From the NCBI GenBank assembly GCA_964482585.1, contig CAYZYO010000071.1, forward strand, positions 1 through 13,024: DNA of 13,024 nucleotides. Direction: 5' to 3'. Source of the stretch: CAYZYO01 sp964482585. GTDB lineage: Bacteria > Bacillota > Syntrophomonadia > Syntrophomonadales > Syntrophomonadaceae. Each line of letters opens with the position of its first letter. The stretch's first letter is position 1. The notes beneath the pieces were generated by a model. The model had not been told where the DNA came from. It ran no database searches and was given only the letters and a program-made list of their open reading frames with translations. Shown here one piece after another: positions 5,312 to 12,679 of this stretch. The position numbers and the translations under genes are program-made.

Positions 5312-6343
5312 TTGATACAGAATGTTTTGAGGAAATTGACTGCTAAGAAAGATTTAACCTACGATGAAGCCTACAGTTTAATTCGGGTTATTAACAATGA
5401 TGAACTCAGTGAAGTTCAAATTGCAGGCTTCCAGGTGGCCTTATTAATGAAGGGACCTACAATTACAGAAATCAGTGCGATAGCCCAGGCAATGCGTGAT
5501 AATTGTGAGAGTATTTCTCCCAGGGTGAATAAAGACCTTATGGATACCTGCGGGACCGGCGGAGGGCTAAGCACCTTTAACATTTCCACTGCCGTAGCCC
5601 TGGTAGCTGCTGCTGCCGGTATTCCAGTAGCTAAACACGGCAGCCGGTCTATATCCAGCCTCTCCGGCAGTGCTGACGTTTTGGAAGCCCTGGGGGTAGA
5701 GATTAATCTATCGCCTAAAGCGGTAGAGACTATTATTGAACAGGCTGGTATATGTTTTATTTACGCACCTCTTTTCCATCCGGTAATGAATAAAGTACTT
5801 CCACCGGAACAGGCCCTTGGAATTAAGACCATTTTCTATACGGTAATCGGACCGCTGATAAATCCTGCTGGTGCCAGCCAGCATATTTTAGGAGTGTATA
5901 AGCTTGAGCTGTTAGATGTAGTTACTCAAGTTGCCCTTTCTCTAGGGTATAAACACGCACTGTTTGTACATGGCCTGGATGGGCTTGATGAAATCTCCCT
6001 TCTTGGCAAAACCAGGATTAACGAGCTTCATAATGGATCAATAAAATCCTATGAAATATCCCCCGAGGATTTTGGGTTAACCCGATGTACCCTTGAAGAT
6101 ATCTATACCGGCACTCCGGAACAGAATGCCGGTGTAATCCGGGATGTTTTTTCCGGGCGAAATAAAGGGCCCCGCCGCGACGCGGTGATTATTAACGCTG
6201 CCGGTGCTTTATATGTAGGGGGAAAAGCCGGATCCCTGGCGGAAGGAATTGAACTGGCGGGAGAGATCATAGATAGTGGTGCTGCTCAGGAAAAATTAAA
6301 CCAGCTGATCATGATTTCTAGAGATTTAAGATCGATTGCTTAG
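5312..6343 (+). CDS. trpD: Anthranilate phosphoribosyltransferase TrpD, divergent active site
   Basis: Expected to join anthranilate and PRPP. The TTG at 5312 is preferred because AAAGGAG (5297-5303) precedes it by eight bases and the protein then begins MIQNVLRKLT, typical of the family; GTG 5303 overlaps that ribosome-binding site. 343 residues, usual length. Canonical parts are the helical N terminus, FNISTA (89-94), VAKHG (106-110), SGSADVLEALG (118-128), HP (156-157), GPL.NP (180-185) and DGLDE. Unusual features: the PRPP loop GTGGDG is shortened to GTGGG (81-85); KHGN is KHGS (Ser111); the family Arg ten residues after the HP motif His is Glu166; and one residue is inserted in TIFYTVIGPL. 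The Asn and Arg bind anthranilate in the characterised S. solfataricus enzyme (N109, R164). It is first gene of the operon; no trpE or trpG precedes it. Confidence 0.9.
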   Translation: MIQNVLRKLTAKKDLTYDEAYSLIRVINNDELSEVQIAGFQVALLMKGPTITEISAIAQAMRDNCESISPRVNKDLMDTCGTGGGLSTFNISTAVALVAAAAGIPVAKHGSRSISSLSGSADVLEALGVEINLSPKAVETIIEQAGICFIYAPLFHPVMNKVLPPEQALGIKTIFYTVIGPLINPAGASQHILGVYKLELLDVVTQVALSLGYKHALFVHGLDGLDEISLLGKTRINELHNGSIKSYEISPEDFGLTRCTLEDIYTGTPEQNAGVIRDVFSGRNKGPRRDAVIINAAGALYVGGKAGSLAEGIELAGEIIDSGAAQEKLNQLIMISRDLRSIA

Positions 6344-6362
6344 CTTACAGGGGTTGAGAGAT

Positions 6363-7079
6363 ATGAATACCATAAACAAAGATTTTTCCTCTGCTCTATG
6401 GAATCAATATCACTCCGGCAGGATTCCGGTGATACCTGATATTAAATCCAGGTCACCCCGGGAAGGTGATCTGCTTCAGGGGCGCCATCCGGCAGAATTA
6501 GCTAAAAAACTGGCAACTGCTGGTGCCAGGGTAATTTCAGTAGTAACCGAAAAAGAACATTTCGGGGGCTCGCGGGAAATAATACCCCGGATTGTTGATT
6601 CGGTTTCGCTGCCGGTTTTACGCAAGGATTTTATAATCAGCCGGGAGCAATTGATGGAGACTGCAGAAATGGGCGCGAGTGCAGTGCTTTTGATTGCAGC
6701 AATATTAAAAAAAGCACAGCTGTATGAGCTGATTGAATATGCTCATATCCTCGGGCTGGAGCCTTTAGTGGAAACTCACAACAAAGATGAAATTATGTCT
6801 GTAAATGGGCTGAAATTAACCATGCTGGGGATAAATAATCGCAATATTACAGAACTGGAGACAGATGACGGCAGTGTAAAGACCACTGAAGAGCTGGCCG
6901 GGCTAGCAGGACCTGAGGCCCTGCTGATAAGTGAAAGTGCTGTTTCTTCACCGGCAGATGCACAAAGGGCCGCAAAAGCAGGTGCACATGCAGTCCTGGT
7001 AGGAACAGCTATTCTGCAGGCCAGGGATCCTGCCCAAATATATCGCAATCTTAATATAATGCGGGGGAAAGGCCTATGA
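6363..7079 (+). CDS. trpC: Indole-3-glycerol phosphate synthase TrpC, variant
   Basis: Ring closure and decarboxylation of CdRP to indole-3-glycerol phosphate. With ATG 6363 it has 238 residues, shorter than the usual ~255-260 because most of the N-terminal extension is missing; a TTG at 6336, overlapping the trpD stop, would add only nine residues. Conserved are K28 (KxxSP), the FGGS loop (67-70), K88 in LPVLRKDF, E137 in LVETHN, N158 and R160 in GINNRN, and E191-S192. Unusual: the near-invariant AE(I/Y)K motif is PDIK, so the active-site Glu is Asp26; ESG is ESA; the phosphate motif GSS/GES is GTA (AVLVGTAIL). The ribosome-binding site is weak (AGGGG at 6348-6352). It overlaps trpF by four bases. 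The assignment is firm at family level from (beta/alpha)8 motifs and context. Confidence 0.9.
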   Translation: MNTINKDFSSALWNQYHSGRIPVIPDIKSRSPREGDLLQGRHPAELAKKLATAGARVISVVTEKEHFGGSREIIPRIVDSVSLPVLRKDFIISREQLMETAEMGASAVLLIAAILKKAQLYELIEYAHILGLEPLVETHNKDEIMSVNGLKLTMLGINNRNITELETDDGSVKTTEELAGLAGPEALLISESAVSSPADAQRAAKAGAHAVLVGTAILQARDPAQIYRNLNIMRGKGL

Positions 7080-7762
7080 CCCGGGTAAAAATATGCGGTC
7101 TAATGAACCACGAAGATGTAGAGTTATGTGTTAATGCTGGGGTACACACCGTAGGTTTTGTAGTTGATTATCCCGAACCGGTGCCCTGGAACCTTACCAG
7201 GTCTGAAGCAGTGAAACTGATTACTAGGGTACCGCCTTTTGTTTCTACCAGTGTAGTAACCGGAGGGCCGGTATCCAAAGTCCTGGAAACAGCCAGGACC
7301 CTTCGTCCCGACATAGTGCAGCTGCATTATCAGGAAACATTGCGTGAAGTGAAAGAGTTGGCTGAGAGGCTAAACCTGCTGGGTATAAAGACTATAAAGG
7401 CTTTACGTATAGATAGAAACGGTAAGTGTGCTTTTGAGATTAATGATCCGGCAACTGCTGCCCGGGCGTTGGCCGGGACTAAAATAGCAGCTTTGCTGGT
7501 AGATTCGTATACGGCTTCTTTGCCCGGGGGAACTGGAGTTAGGGTGAGCCTGGAAGCATTTGCCAGCATCCGGAGAGAGATAAATTTACCGGTTATTTTA
7601 GCCGGGGGTTTGAATCCAGCCAATGTAACTAAAGCGATAAAAGAAACAAATCCCTATGCAGTTGATGTTCTTACTGGAGTTGAGGAAAGGCCGGGCCATA
7701 AGAGCTCATACAAGGTATTCCGGTTTATGCACAGTGTCAATGTCGCGAATTCCGGGTTTTAA
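7076..7762 (+). CDS. trpF: Phosphoribosylanthranilate isomerase TrpF, variant
   Basis: Amadori isomerisation of phosphoribosylanthranilate to CdRP. The ATG overlaps the trpC stop (ATGA), suggesting coupled translation. 228 residues, slightly longer than usual. The catalytic pair is present: Cys7 in VKICG and Asp143 in LLVDSY. GGTG (151-154), ILAGGLNPANV (174-184) and the C-terminal VDVLTGVE..PGHK are also seen. Unusual: the usual (S/P)xRY segment after GFVF is replaced by DYPEPVPWNL (31-40), two residues longer and without the Arg that holds the anthranilate carboxylate in T. maritima PRAI (R36); QLHG is QLHY; SSGVE is LTGVE. These changes are spread through an intact protein, so decay is unlikely. 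I infer a divergent TrpF branch. Confidence 0.9.
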   Translation: MTRVKICGLMNHEDVELCVNAGVHTVGFVVDYPEPVPWNLTRSEAVKLITRVPPFVSTSVVTGGPVSKVLETARTLRPDIVQLHYQETLREVKELAERLNLLGIKTIKALRIDRNGKCAFEINDPATAARALAGTKIAALLVDSYTASLPGGTGVRVSLEAFASIRREINLPVILAGGLNPANVTKAIKETNPYAVDVLTGVEERPGHKSSYKVFRFMHSVNVANSGF

Positions 7763-7787
7763 GATATACCTGAAAGGAGAATGAAAA

Positions 7788-8996
7788 ATGAAATTACCGG
7801 ATAAGAATGGTTATTTTGGTGTTTATGGCGGGCGCTTCGTGCCTGAGACTTTAATGCCGGCTTTAGAAGAACTGGAAACGGCCTATTATAAAGCTATGGA
7901 GGAGAAAGCCTTTCTAAAAGATTTAAAATATTATCTTAAGACTTATGCGGGCCGGGAAACCCCAATTTACTATGCGGGGAACCTGAGCCAGCGGCTCGGG
8001 GGGTGCCGGATTTATCTAAAACGGGAAGATTTAAACCATACCGGATCACATAAGCTTAATAATGCCCTGGGGCAGGCTTTATTGGCTCAAAGAATGGGGA
8101 AAAAACGGTTAATTGCGGAAACCGGTGCCGGTCAGCATGGAGTAGCTGCAGCTACAGCAGCTGCTTTACTGGGTATCGAATGTGAAGTATACATGGGAAC
8201 GGAAGATACCCGTCGCCAGGAGCTTAATGTATTTCGCATGGAACTGCTGGGGGCTAACGTTATTCCTGTTAATACGGGCAGTGCTACTTTAAAGGATGCT
8301 ATTAACGAAGCAATGCGTGATTGGGTTGGTAATGTAAAGAATACTTACTATCTTCTGGGTTCAGTAGTTGGAGCTCATCCCTATCCTATGATGGTAAGGG
8401 ATTTCCAGGCAGTTATTGGGCAGGAGGTTAAGCAGCAGATTCTTAAAATAGAAGGTCGACTGCCGGATCACTTGATCGCTTGCGTAGGCGGCGGCAGCAA
8501 CGCTATGGGGCTCTTTTATCCGTTCATAGAGGATGCCGGGGTCAAAATGTGGGGAGCTGAAGCTGCCGGACGCGGGTTAAATACCGGGGAGCATGCGGCA
8601 TCTCTTAGTGCTGGTCGTCCAGGGGTAATGCAGGGGTCGTATGGCTATCTTATGCAGGATAAGGACGGCCAGGTTGAAGTAGCTTATTCCATATCGGCCG
8701 GTCTTGATCATCCGGCTGTGGGTCCGGAACACAGCTATTTAAAAGATAATGGAAGGGCTGTGTATATGGGTATAACTGATGAAGAAGCCCTGGAGGCTTT
8801 TCAATTATTAAGCAGAACCGAAGGTATTATCCCAGCCCTGGAAAGCAGCCATGCTGTGGCTCTGGCAGTTAAACTGGCTCCACAGATGCCTCCAGATGAA
8901 ATTATGGTTATTAATCTTTCCGGGCGGGGAGATAAAGATGTGCGGCAGGTGGCGGCTATTATTAAACAGGGAGGTGTCTTAAATGGGCATAACTAG
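7788..8996 (+). CDS. trpB: Tryptophan synthase beta chain TrpB
   Basis: PLP enzyme joining indole and L-serine to give tryptophan, in an alpha2-beta2 complex with TrpA. 402 residues, normal for TrpB1. Motifs: YGGRFVPETL near the N terminus; LKREDLNHTGSHKLNNALGQ (77-96) with Lys89 as the PLP lysine; ETGAGQHGVA (111-120) with catalytic Glu111; GGGSNAMG (234-241) holding the PLP phosphate; and near the C terminus LSGRGDKD. All expected residues are in place, in contrast to the upstream trpD, trpC and trpF products. GAAAGGAG lies about eight bases before the ATG, 25 bases after trpF. Its last 14 bases overlap trpA. Confidence 0.98.
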   Translation: MKLPDKNGYFGVYGGRFVPETLMPALEELETAYYKAMEEKAFLKDLKYYLKTYAGRETPIYYAGNLSQRLGGCRIYLKREDLNHTGSHKLNNALGQALLAQRMGKKRLIAETGAGQHGVAAATAAALLGIECEVYMGTEDTRRQELNVFRMELLGANVIPVNTGSATLKDAINEAMRDWVGNVKNTYYLLGSVVGAHPYPMMVRDFQAVIGQEVKQQILKIEGRLPDHLIACVGGGSNAMGLFYPFIEDAGVKMWGAEAAGRGLNTGEHAASLSAGRPGVMQGSYGYLMQDKDGQVEVAYSISAGLDHPAVGPEHSYLKDNGRAVYMGITDEEALEAFQLLSRTEGIIPALESSHAVALAVKLAPQMPPDEIMVINLSGRGDKDVRQVAAIIKQGGVLNGHN

Positions 8997-9765
8997 AATA
9001 ACCAATACGTTTAAAGCCAATAGAGAAGCGGGGCGCAAAAGTCTAATTATTTATATTTCAGCCGGAGATCCCTCTCTGGAAACCACTGAATCCCTGGTTA
9101 AACAGCTGGCAATTTGCGGAGTCGATATAGTTGAACTAGGAGTACCTTTTTCTGATCCGGTTGCAGATGGGTCGGTAATTCAGGCAGCCAACCAGAGAGC
9201 CCTTGAAGGTGGAGCCAGCCTTGCAAAAATTATTCAGATGACTTCTGCCCTGAGGGCAGAAGTCGATATACCCTTAGTATTGATGAGTTACTATAATCCC
9301 CTCCTGCAGTATGGTTTGGATAATCTGGCTGTAGCTATGTATAATGCAGGTGCAGACGGCTTGATTGTCCCGGACCTGCCTTTAGAAGAAAGTCAGCTTA
9401 TCAGGGAAGCTCTGAGGGATTATCAACTGGCAGTCATTCCTCTGGTTGCACCTAATACCCCGGTTCAAAGGTTAAGCAGGATAGCTGCTGCTGCCAGTGG
9501 TTTTATTTATTGTGTTGCATTAACAGGAGTAACCGGGATCCGACGGGATCTATCTCGGGGAATAAAGGAGTATCTAAACGGGGTTAGGGCTGAAACTGAT
9601 CTGCCTATAGGGGTAGGATTTGGTATCAGCACCCCCGAGCAGGCCGGGGTAATTGCGCCCTTCTGTGATGGTATTATTATGGGCAGTGCAGTTATTAATA
9701 CCCTGCATGAAGAGGGACAAACAGCAGCAATTAATCTGGTAAAAAAGATTAGACAGGCCATTTAA
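8983..9765 (+). CDS. trpA: Tryptophan synthase alpha chain TrpA
   Basis: Cleaves indole-3-glycerol phosphate to indole and glyceraldehyde-3-phosphate and channels indole to TrpB. 260 residues, usual length. VELGVPFSDPVADG (50-63) carries catalytic Glu51 and Asp62; VPDLP, ALTGVTG, GFGIS and GSAVI form the phosphate-binding loops. The start is supported by AGGGAGGTG inside the trpB 3' end, six bases upstream; the 14-base overlap implies translational coupling. It is the last gene of the operon. No strong terminator follows: an AT-rich imperfect hairpin at 9810-9840 (AACAA/TTGTT core) is the only candidate. Confidence 0.98.
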   Translation: MGITRITNTFKANREAGRKSLIIYISAGDPSLETTESLVKQLAICGVDIVELGVPFSDPVADGSVIQAANQRALEGGASLAKIIQMTSALRAEVDIPLVLMSYYNPLLQYGLDNLAVAMYNAGADGLIVPDLPLEESQLIREALRDYQLAVIPLVAPNTPVQRLSRIAAAASGFIYCVALTGVTGIRRDLSRGIKEYLNGVRAETDLPIGVGFGISTPEQAGVIAPFCDGIIMGSAVINTLHEEGQTAAINLVKKIRQAI

Positions 9766-9874
9766 GGATATAGATTAGATTAAGATGTTCATAAAAAACT
9801 TTTATACCTATTAGTTAAAACAATTTTTTGTTATTCTAATTAGTAATAAATTTAACAGGACTAAAGGAGCAAAA

Positions 9875-10492
9875 ATGCAGCACACTATATACTTAGAACC
9901 TACTGAATTTTTTGATTATAATGATCCTGGCATATCAGAAACTGCAAACGAGCTCGGTAAAAAGCATCGATCCAAAGTTGATTTAGCAGTTGAGTTGTTT
10001 TATTTTGTGCGTGATTATTATGATTACAGTGCCAACGAATTTTCTTTAAACAAAGACTATTTGACAGCCGCATATGTTTTTAACCGCAAAAGTGCATGGT
10101 GTTTGCAAAAATCTGTACTTTTAACTGCCCTTGGCCGTGTCTGTGGGATTCCCAGCCGTATGCTTATTGCTACAATCAGAAATTATAAGGCATCAAATAC
10201 TCTGGTTGAGAATTTTGGAGGAAATGTTTATTTCCCTCATGCATATACCCAGTTTTTCCTTGATGGCAGATGGGTTAAGGCAGCAGCTGTGTTTGATAAA
10301 GATACCTGCCGGAGAATAGGGATGCCTACTGTAGAATTTGATGGGGTAAATGATGCAATGCTACCTGATCTTGATTTAGGCGGAGAGCCTTTTATAGAGT
10401 ATCTTAAAGACTATGGTTATTTTCACGATTTACCCTGGGATATGATATATCAGGAGTTTAAGCAGATGTACCCGGATGTTGAATGCATGTAG
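9875..10492 (+). CDS. Transglutaminase-like domain protein
   Basis: 205 residues, cytoplasmic by appearance (no signal peptide or TM segment). The transglutaminase-like fold carries a Cys-His-Asp triad. Visible candidates are Cys76 in SAWCLQKSVLLTALGRVCGIPSRM, with the typical helix after the Cys; His122 in FPHAYTQFFLDGRW; and Asp141 in AVFDKD. Bacterial members are mostly proteases or peptidoglycan or peptide-processing enzymes; the substrate here is unknown. The C-terminal ~50 residues form an acidic tail without known motif. The start ATG has AAAGGAG eight bases upstream. It lies 109 bases after trpA with no clear functional link. Confidence 0.85.
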   Translation: MQHTIYLEPTEFFDYNDPGISETANELGKKHRSKVDLAVELFYFVRDYYDYSANEFSLNKDYLTAAYVFNRKSAWCLQKSVLLTALGRVCGIPSRMLIATIRNYKASNTLVENFGGNVYFPHAYTQFFLDGRWVKAAAVFDKDTCRRIGMPTVEFDGVNDAMLPDLDLGGEPFIEYLKDYGYFHDLPWDMIYQEFKQMYPDVECM

Positions 10493-10585
10493 TAATAATG
10501 CTCTCCATCTTTTTAATGTCCTGGAGCTTTCTATCATATTTTTTTGCTTACTGCACAGACTATTAAAAAAGGGAGTGAGTACAGA

Positions 10586-10801
10586 GTGAAAATAATAGCG
10601 GTACGAAAGAATAAGGATGGAGATATTACGGACTTCAGAATGGATAACGGGCAGGAGCTAAACTACAGTCAGGCACTGCAAATGGCTAAGGAAGGACAAA
10701 TAGACCAGGTAGATGTTTTCCAAAAGTATGGCAGAGAAATAATCCGAAGTGAACCAGACTTGGATATAAGCAATAACCTGGATAATCTTCCAACCTTTTA
10801 A
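10586..10801 (+). CDS. DUF3892-family small protein
   Basis: With GTG 10586 the protein is 71 residues and starts MKIIAVRKNKDGDIT, the usual N terminus of DUF3892; GGGAGTG (10571-10577) sits eight bases before it. A TTG at 10544 would add 14 unlikely residues and lacks a ribosome-binding site. The family signature is clear: DNGQELNYSQAL in the middle, AKEGQIDQVDVFQKYGRE, then IIRS.PD and a C-terminal NNLDNLP. DUF3892 proteins are small, soluble and common in Firmicutes; their function is not known to me. A good terminator follows, so it is probably monocistronic or ends a short unit with the preceding gene. Confidence 0.88.
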   Translation: MKIIAVRKNKDGDITDFRMDNGQELNYSQALQMAKEGQIDQVDVFQKYGREIIRSEPDLDISNNLDNLPTF

Positions 10802-10821
10802 TAGGTTTAAAAGATAGTAAT

Positions 10822-10849
10822 AGGCCCGGAAATAGATCCGGGCTTTGTT
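10822..10849 (+). terminator. Intrinsic terminator after the DUF3892 gene
   Basis: GCCCGGA (10824-10830) pairs with TCCGGGC (10837-10843), extended by A-T and G-T pairs, around loop AATAGA. TTTGTTATTT follows. Confidence 0.85.
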
Positions 10850-10960
10850 ATTTGATAAAATTAATTGATAATTCTGCCGGTGATATCAGTACCAGATATA
10901 TTAAGAACAATAATACCAATTTTCTTGGAAGACTGCTAAGGTTTCAGGGGTGAAAATCAT

Positions 10961-11626
10961 ATGAGTTTGATTATAAATATTCTGTTAGGAATTACCTTTA
11001 CTGCTTTTTCCCTAATAATATTATTGTTGCTTATACCCATAAGTTACAGAATCAAATTCGGCTATCAGAATAACATTTTCCTGGATATGTCTCTAAGAGG
11101 CGGGCTTCTGTACGGTGTCGGGTTGTGTTTTGATGGCAGCTCAAAGCATTTGGCCATTAAAGTTCTTGGTTTTACTTGGAATTTAAACCTTGAAGCGCGA
11201 GAAAGATCAAAAGAAAAAGATGCTGTTAAAAAGCACCAGGATTTTTCCTGGAACACCTTTGAGGCTATATTAAATAAGCGGTTTTTGAAGAACTCCCTGG
11301 CACTGTTTAAGGATTTACTAAAGATTATTAAGCCGAAGTATATTCTTATCAAAGGAAAATTTGGTTTTTATGAACCCTGTTATACGGCATGGCTTTGTGG
11401 TATGTTAGCGTTAATAGATGGGTGGGGCAGGTATATTAGCCTTGATGTACAACCAATATGGGATGAAGAATATTTGGAAACAGAGAATGCTGTGGGGGGA
11501 AGTGTAATTCCATTGGTAATTGTATTAAGGATGCTGAAGTTTTTAATCTTAAGAGAAACCCGGGAGCTGATTTCTAAGGTTAAAAAACAAAAAGGCTTTA
11601 AGAATCTGCAACCTTTATCCGGGTAA
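10961..11626 (+). CDS. ytfI: DUF2953 membrane-anchored protein (YtfI-like)
   Basis: 221 residues. A strong N-terminal TM segment at about 5-28 (LLGITFTAFSLIILLLLIPI) is followed by SYRIKFGY, then a mixed domain with GGLLYGVGL and the LAIKVLGF strand. A basic, charged linker lies at 80-95, and IKPKYILIKGKFGFYEPCYTAWLCGMLAL carries the conserved GxxDPxxT-like region of DUF2953, here GFYEPCYT. A second hydrophobic stretch is at 180-197. It lies directly upstream of gerW, as ytfI lies next to ytfJ in B. subtilis, so a role in sporulation or spore envelope is inferred from context. The ATG follows AGGGGTG by eight bases. Glu-Pro instead of Asp-Pro is a mild departure. Confidence 0.85.
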   Translation: MSLIINILLGITFTAFSLIILLLLIPISYRIKFGYQNNIFLDMSLRGGLLYGVGLCFDGSSKHLAIKVLGFTWNLNLEARERSKEKDAVKKHQDFSWNTFEAILNKRFLKNSLALFKDLLKIIKPKYILIKGKFGFYEPCYTAWLCGMLALIDGWGRYISLDVQPIWDEEYLETENAVGGSVIPLVIVLRMLKFLILRETRELISKVKKQKGFKNLQPLSG

Positions 11627-11677
11627 AAGGGTATTAGAATAATATATTAATAATAAATCAAGGAGGAGGAAGATAAA

Positions 11678-12019
11678 ATGAACGTAGAGCAGGAAATAGG
11701 GGCCCTATTTGAAAAACTAAAGGATTTCTTTCACACCGAGACGGTTATAGGTGAAGCTATTCAGGTTGGCAATGTAACTTTAATTCCTGTTATCAGTATT
11801 GCCTTTGGCGCAGGAAATGGCAGTGGCAGTGGTAAAGATGCTAAAGGTAATGATGGGTCAGGAGGAGGTGCCGGGGCTGGTGGGCGGATAAGCCCGACAG
11901 CGGTGATTGTAATAAAAAATGATGAAGTAAGTGTTTTACCATTGAATAATCGGGGTACTCTTGATAAACTCGTAGAGATGGTTCCAGAGATTGTTTCCAA
12001 GATAAATAAAGATCAATAA
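11678..12019 (+). CDS. gerW: GerW-family sporulation protein (YtfJ)
   Basis: 113 residues of the GerW/YtfJ family, required in B. subtilis for normal L-alanine-triggered spore germination. An N-terminal helix (MNVEQEIGALFEKLKDFF) is followed by IGEAIQVGNVTLIPVISIAFGAGNG, the family hallmark. A Gly/Ser-rich loop (43-68) precedes ISPTAVIVIKNDEVSVLPL and a C-terminal amphipathic helix. There is no signal peptide. The ribosome-binding site AAGGAGGAGG is near perfect. It lies 51 bases after the DUF2953 gene with no terminator between, so the two probably share a transcript, ended by the strong hairpin at 12038. It is good evidence that the host forms endospores. Confidence 0.95.
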   Translation: MNVEQEIGALFEKLKDFFHTETVIGEAIQVGNVTLIPVISIAFGAGNGSGSGKDAKGNDGSGGGAGAGGRISPTAVIVIKNDEVSVLPLNNRGTLDKLVEMVPEIVSKINKDQ

Positions 12020-12037
12020 TTTTTGTAGTAGGGATTA

Positions 12038-12077
12038 AGTAAAGCGGTTATTATATAATAACCGCTTTACTATTTTT
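12038..12077 (+). terminator. Strong intrinsic terminator after gerW
   Basis: A perfect 34-base palindrome spans 12038-12071 (arms AGTAAAGCGGTTATTAT and its complement), followed by ATTTTT. It lies 19 bases after the gerW stop. Confidence 0.9.
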
Positions 12078-12203
12078 AGAAGCCAATGCCCATCTAAGTG
12101 TTCTTGAGCTCGTACACTATTGCAGGCTAAAGCTGTAAAACAAGCACCATAAGGTTAGTGCAACCAGGTAAACTGTTTCCTGTACCTGGGAATAAATTTG
12201 CGC

Positions 12204-12249
12204 TATACTTTTTCTAGGTGATTTATAAAAACTAATATACTGTATATTA
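12204..12249 (+). promoter_or_regulatory. Promoter-like TATACT and operator-like palindrome before the SLOG gene
   Basis: TATACT (12204-12209) is a fair -10 with only a poor -35 upstream. Downstream, TAATATAC-T-GTATATTA (12233-12249) is a perfect 17-base dyad with a single central base, ending just before the coding region. Its place in the expected leader fits a repressor operator or a small RNA hairpin. The rest of 12078-12203 shows nothing recognisable. Confidence 0.4.
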
Positions 12250-12265
12250 ATGAATGGTGGTATTT

Positions 12266-12622
12266 ATGTATAAGGTAATTATTACAGGATCAAGAAACTT
12301 TCAAGATTATAATCTCTTAAAAAAGGAATGTGACCTGTTTTTACACGACATATCTGATAACATAGCAGTCATATCAGGCGGCCGCGGAGGAGCAGATAAG
12401 CTTGGTGAAAGATATGCTAGAGAAAAGGGTTATTGGATCAGAATAATAACTGATTACAGTGACAAATTTGGTGATGTTGAGTATACAGTAAATGAAAGGA
12501 GAGCCAAGGAAGGACATTCTTTGATAGCATTTTGGGATGGTCAATCTAGGGGAACCCGTAATATGATTGATGTAGCCAAACAAAATGGGATAGAAAAAAT
12601 AAAAATAATTCAATTTAAATAA
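12266..12622 (+). CDS. DUF2493 / YspA-type SLOG-family protein
   Basis: From ATG 12266 the protein has 118 residues and starts MYKVIITGSRNF, the usual beginning of this family; GGTGG at 12256-12260 is a weak ribosome-binding site. ATG 12254 would add MVVF and has none. The Rossmann-like SLOG fold shows GSRNF (8-12 from this start), SGGRGGADKLGERYAREKG (nucleotide-binding loop and helix), then AFWDGQSRGTRNMIDVAKQNG near the C terminus. SLOG proteins bind nucleotides, nucleotide sugars or NAD/ADP-ribose-like ligands and occur in signalling, stress and conflict systems. The ligand here is unknown. No toxin, effector or membrane partner lies beside it, so a defence role is not supported. Confidence 0.85.
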   Translation: MYKVIITGSRNFQDYNLLKKECDLFLHDISDNIAVISGGRGGADKLGERYAREKGYWIRIITDYSDKFGDVEYTVNERRAKEGHSLIAFWDGQSRGTRNMIDVAKQNGIEKIKIIQFK

Positions 12623-12679
12623 TACCAGCTCTTTTTTTGTTTAGGTTGAGATTTAATGATAATGAAAGGGAGTGATTAA

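Noticed and set aside
10501..10545. CTCCA/TGGAG hairpin followed later by a T-run, as terminator of the transglutaminase-like gene
   Set aside because: Five-base stem with a 15-base loop and the T-run about 12 bases away. Too weak to call.
11761..12000. Minus-strand frame opposite gerW, rich in Pro
   Set aside because: It is a shadow of the Gly-rich loop codons of gerW read antisense.
12254..12622. SLOG-family protein as part of a Thoeris-like or CBASS-like defence system
   Set aside because: No TIR, nuclease, cyclase or membrane effector gene is adjacent; neighbours are a sporulation pair and a zinc-ribbon protein.
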